DNA of 64,000 bases from Prevotella sp. (lineage in GTDB: Bacteria > Bacteroidota > Bacteroidia > Bacteroidales > Bacteroidaceae), in assembly GCA_018385335.1 (NCBI GenBank), contig JAHAZN010000044.1:1-64000 (forward strand), read 5' to 3'. Shown one piece after another: positions 62,362-64,000 of this stretch (within the stretch, counting starts at the first letter, position 1; each line of letters begins with the position of its first letter). Both the position numbers and the translations under genes were made by a program. The notes below the pieces were generated by a model. It did not search any database. It was not told the origin of the DNA and saw only the letters and a list, made by a program, of their open reading frames with translations.

Positions 62362-63687
62362 TTACCTCGATACGTCTCCATCCACCGCCCTTTTTAGGTA
62401 GCAGTGTCCTATGCGGCATCTCAGGCAGTCGTGTTTATCGCAGTATTTGCGTTTCAGCTGTATGAGCGCCTGACTGTCGCCCGCCGTTGTCACCGTCATG
62501 CCGCAGTCTTTCCACATCCTCACGATATGATTGTTTTCTGCTTTCAGTCCATCGAGAAATATCAGAGCCCGCTCACACAGCTCTTCCCTCATCTGGTGTC
62601 GCCCATAGGCAAATAATATCGGGACAGCCGTATTGATTATGAGCAGTTGAAGCGACTGCTGAGAGAGATGTTTCTCGTTGAGTTCGCTCACCTCTCCAAA
62701 TGAGTAATGCGTCTGCCAGTAGGTAGTCACCTTTGTCTGCAGCAGTCGTATCACCTCATCCAAGGAGGTGCATGCCACTAATTTGCTGAGGTTGAGTTGC
62801 TGTGCACAGTAGAGCGTCACCATCTGTGCAATGCGGATATGAGGGAAGTTCTGTGGTCTCAGCCGCAGGAACCTCCACATCCCGAAGGTGTTGGCAGTAA
62901 GAGCATATTTGTGTTTCAGAAACTCATATTCCTTGGCGAGCCTTAGGAAATAGTCATCTCCCTGTGCTTTCTCACGCCACGAGGCAGGCAGGTTGTCTGT
63001 CTGCAGTAGCCCCGCCTGTCCCATAAAGAGCGCCTCACACTGAAAGGTATCGTCTCTATGGCGCCCTGCGATATTCAGAGGAATCGACTTTCCCCACTCC
63101 TCAAAAGCATCGCCATTGATGCCGAAACCAAAGTTGCGTGCCAGGGTGATGAAGAAAGCCTGTTCCCAGTCGCCCCCCATCATCTCGACACGTCGCATGA
63201 TAGCCTCCGCCTTCTCTTCCAACCGCTCCGTCTGCAACACAGCCATCCATGAGTGTAGCATGAGTGTTGAGAGCTGTGTCACCACCTTGTAACAGGGTGG
63301 AAACCGGTCAGTATGGAGCAGCTCATGGTAGTTGTCGCTCACCGCTGAAGGAATCTCCAACTTCAGTTGTGGGATTGGCATGCCATCAACGCCGATGACC
63401 TCACCGTCTATTTCCCCTACCACATGAAGCACCACGTTGTTGTAGTCGCTGTTGCTGTCATGATGATGTCTAAACCAGTCGGTGCTCCTGTCGTGTATCT
63501 CCACATTACCTATCCACATCACCTCGCCTATTTTCACCTTTGCATTGAAGAAGTCGGGTCCACTGTTGCTGTTGTGCATACCAGGGTCTATCACCTCTAC
63601 CTCTTTGCCGTCGGAGGTGAGGAGCGTTTTTAGGGGAAACATCTTGTGTTTCCATACATAGTGAAGTAACTGTTCCATCTCGTTCAC
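62362..63687 (-). CDS. DUF2851 family protein
   Basis: EQLLHYVWKHKMFPLKTLLTSDGKEVEVIDPGMHNSNSGPDFFNAKVKIGEVMWIGNVEIHDRSTDWFRHHHDSNSDYNNVVLHVV; C-terminal KYCDKHDCLRCRIGHCYLK. Confidence 0.92.
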   Translation of the reverse strand: MNEMEQLLHYVWKHKMFPLKTLLTSDGKEVEVIDPGMHNSNSGPDFFNAKVKIGEVMWIGNVEIHDRSTDWFRHHHDSNSDYNNVVLHVVGEIDGEVIGVDGMPIPQLKLEIPSAVSDNYHELLHTDRFPPCYKVVTQLSTLMLHSWMAVLQTERLEEKAEAIMRRVEMMGGDWEQAFFITLARNFGFGINGDAFEEWGKSIPLNIAGRHRDDTFQCEALFMGQAGLLQTDNLPASWREKAQGDDYFLRLAKEYEFLKHKYALTANTFGMWRFLRLRPQNFPHIRIAQMVTLYCAQQLNLSKLVACTSLDEVIRLLQTKVTTYWQTHYSFGEVSELNEKHLSQQSLQLLIINTAVPILFAYGRHQMREELCERALIFLDGLKAENNHIVRMWKDCGMTVTTAGDSQALIQLKRKYCDKHDCLRCRIGHCYLKRAVDGDVSR

Positions 63688-64000
63688 ACTTGTTTAAAGT
63701 GGCTAAGGTACGTTTTTTTTTCTGTCCTCGCAAGTGTTTCAACCTTTTTTCTAATCATATCGTCATCAAAAGGCAGCTCTTGCCTGTTTGAGTGATAGCA
63801 TATTGTTAATATACCTCCCTATGTTGGAGCATATAACAAATTGTTAGCAAGGGAGCCTCAATGATGACACTTTGCTTTTTCATTTCTCCCTACTTTTTCC
63901 TGCGAAATAGAAGAAAAAAGGGCATTTTTGGCTGGATTTTGCCTCAAAAATGGAGCTGATTTTTCACCTTCGTGAAGGCAATTTTTTGTCATTTTTCAGC

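Overview
The window is a compact chromosomal segment of a Bacteroidales genome, probably Prevotella-like. The evidence is protein family content, TAnnTTTG-type -7 promoter elements, type IX secretion (T9SS)-like C-terminal tails and adjacent start/stop overlaps. Most of it is core metabolism: purL, ribBA, an aspartate aminotransferase-family gene, acpP-fabF-rnc, pdxB, miaB, cysS, dus, dprA and a succinate/acetyl-CoA transferase. It also has an elongator-type tRNA-Met(CAT), envelope genes (OmpA-like, LptF/G permease, GT9, MsbA-like ABC), two chromate transporter halves and large secreted proteins (GH43-LamG, GLUG-like, M6 protease). The best candidate for an under-described system is a minus-strand cluster at about 23.4-33.4 kb. 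It encodes a tubulin/FtsZ-like GTPase fused to a Pro-rich/GYF_2-like tail, a membrane protein, a zinc-ribbon/TM/MORN protein and five exported proteins of unknown function. Other points of interest: (i) two arrays of three ~33-bp-spaced direct repeats, each abutting the start codon of a decayed ORF that looks like an AAA/DUF4143-type ATPase remnant (475-990); (ii) a MITE-like family present in three copies, one long and two internally deleted; (iii) a single ORF fusing C26 amidotransferase, M19 dipeptidase and M28 lipoprotein-like modules; (iv) a Cys/Lys-rich tandem-repeat exported protein; (v) an inverted repeat between acpP and fabF; (vi) three convergent gene pairs with overlapping 3' ends. 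All calls are by eye from the sequence; no database search was run.
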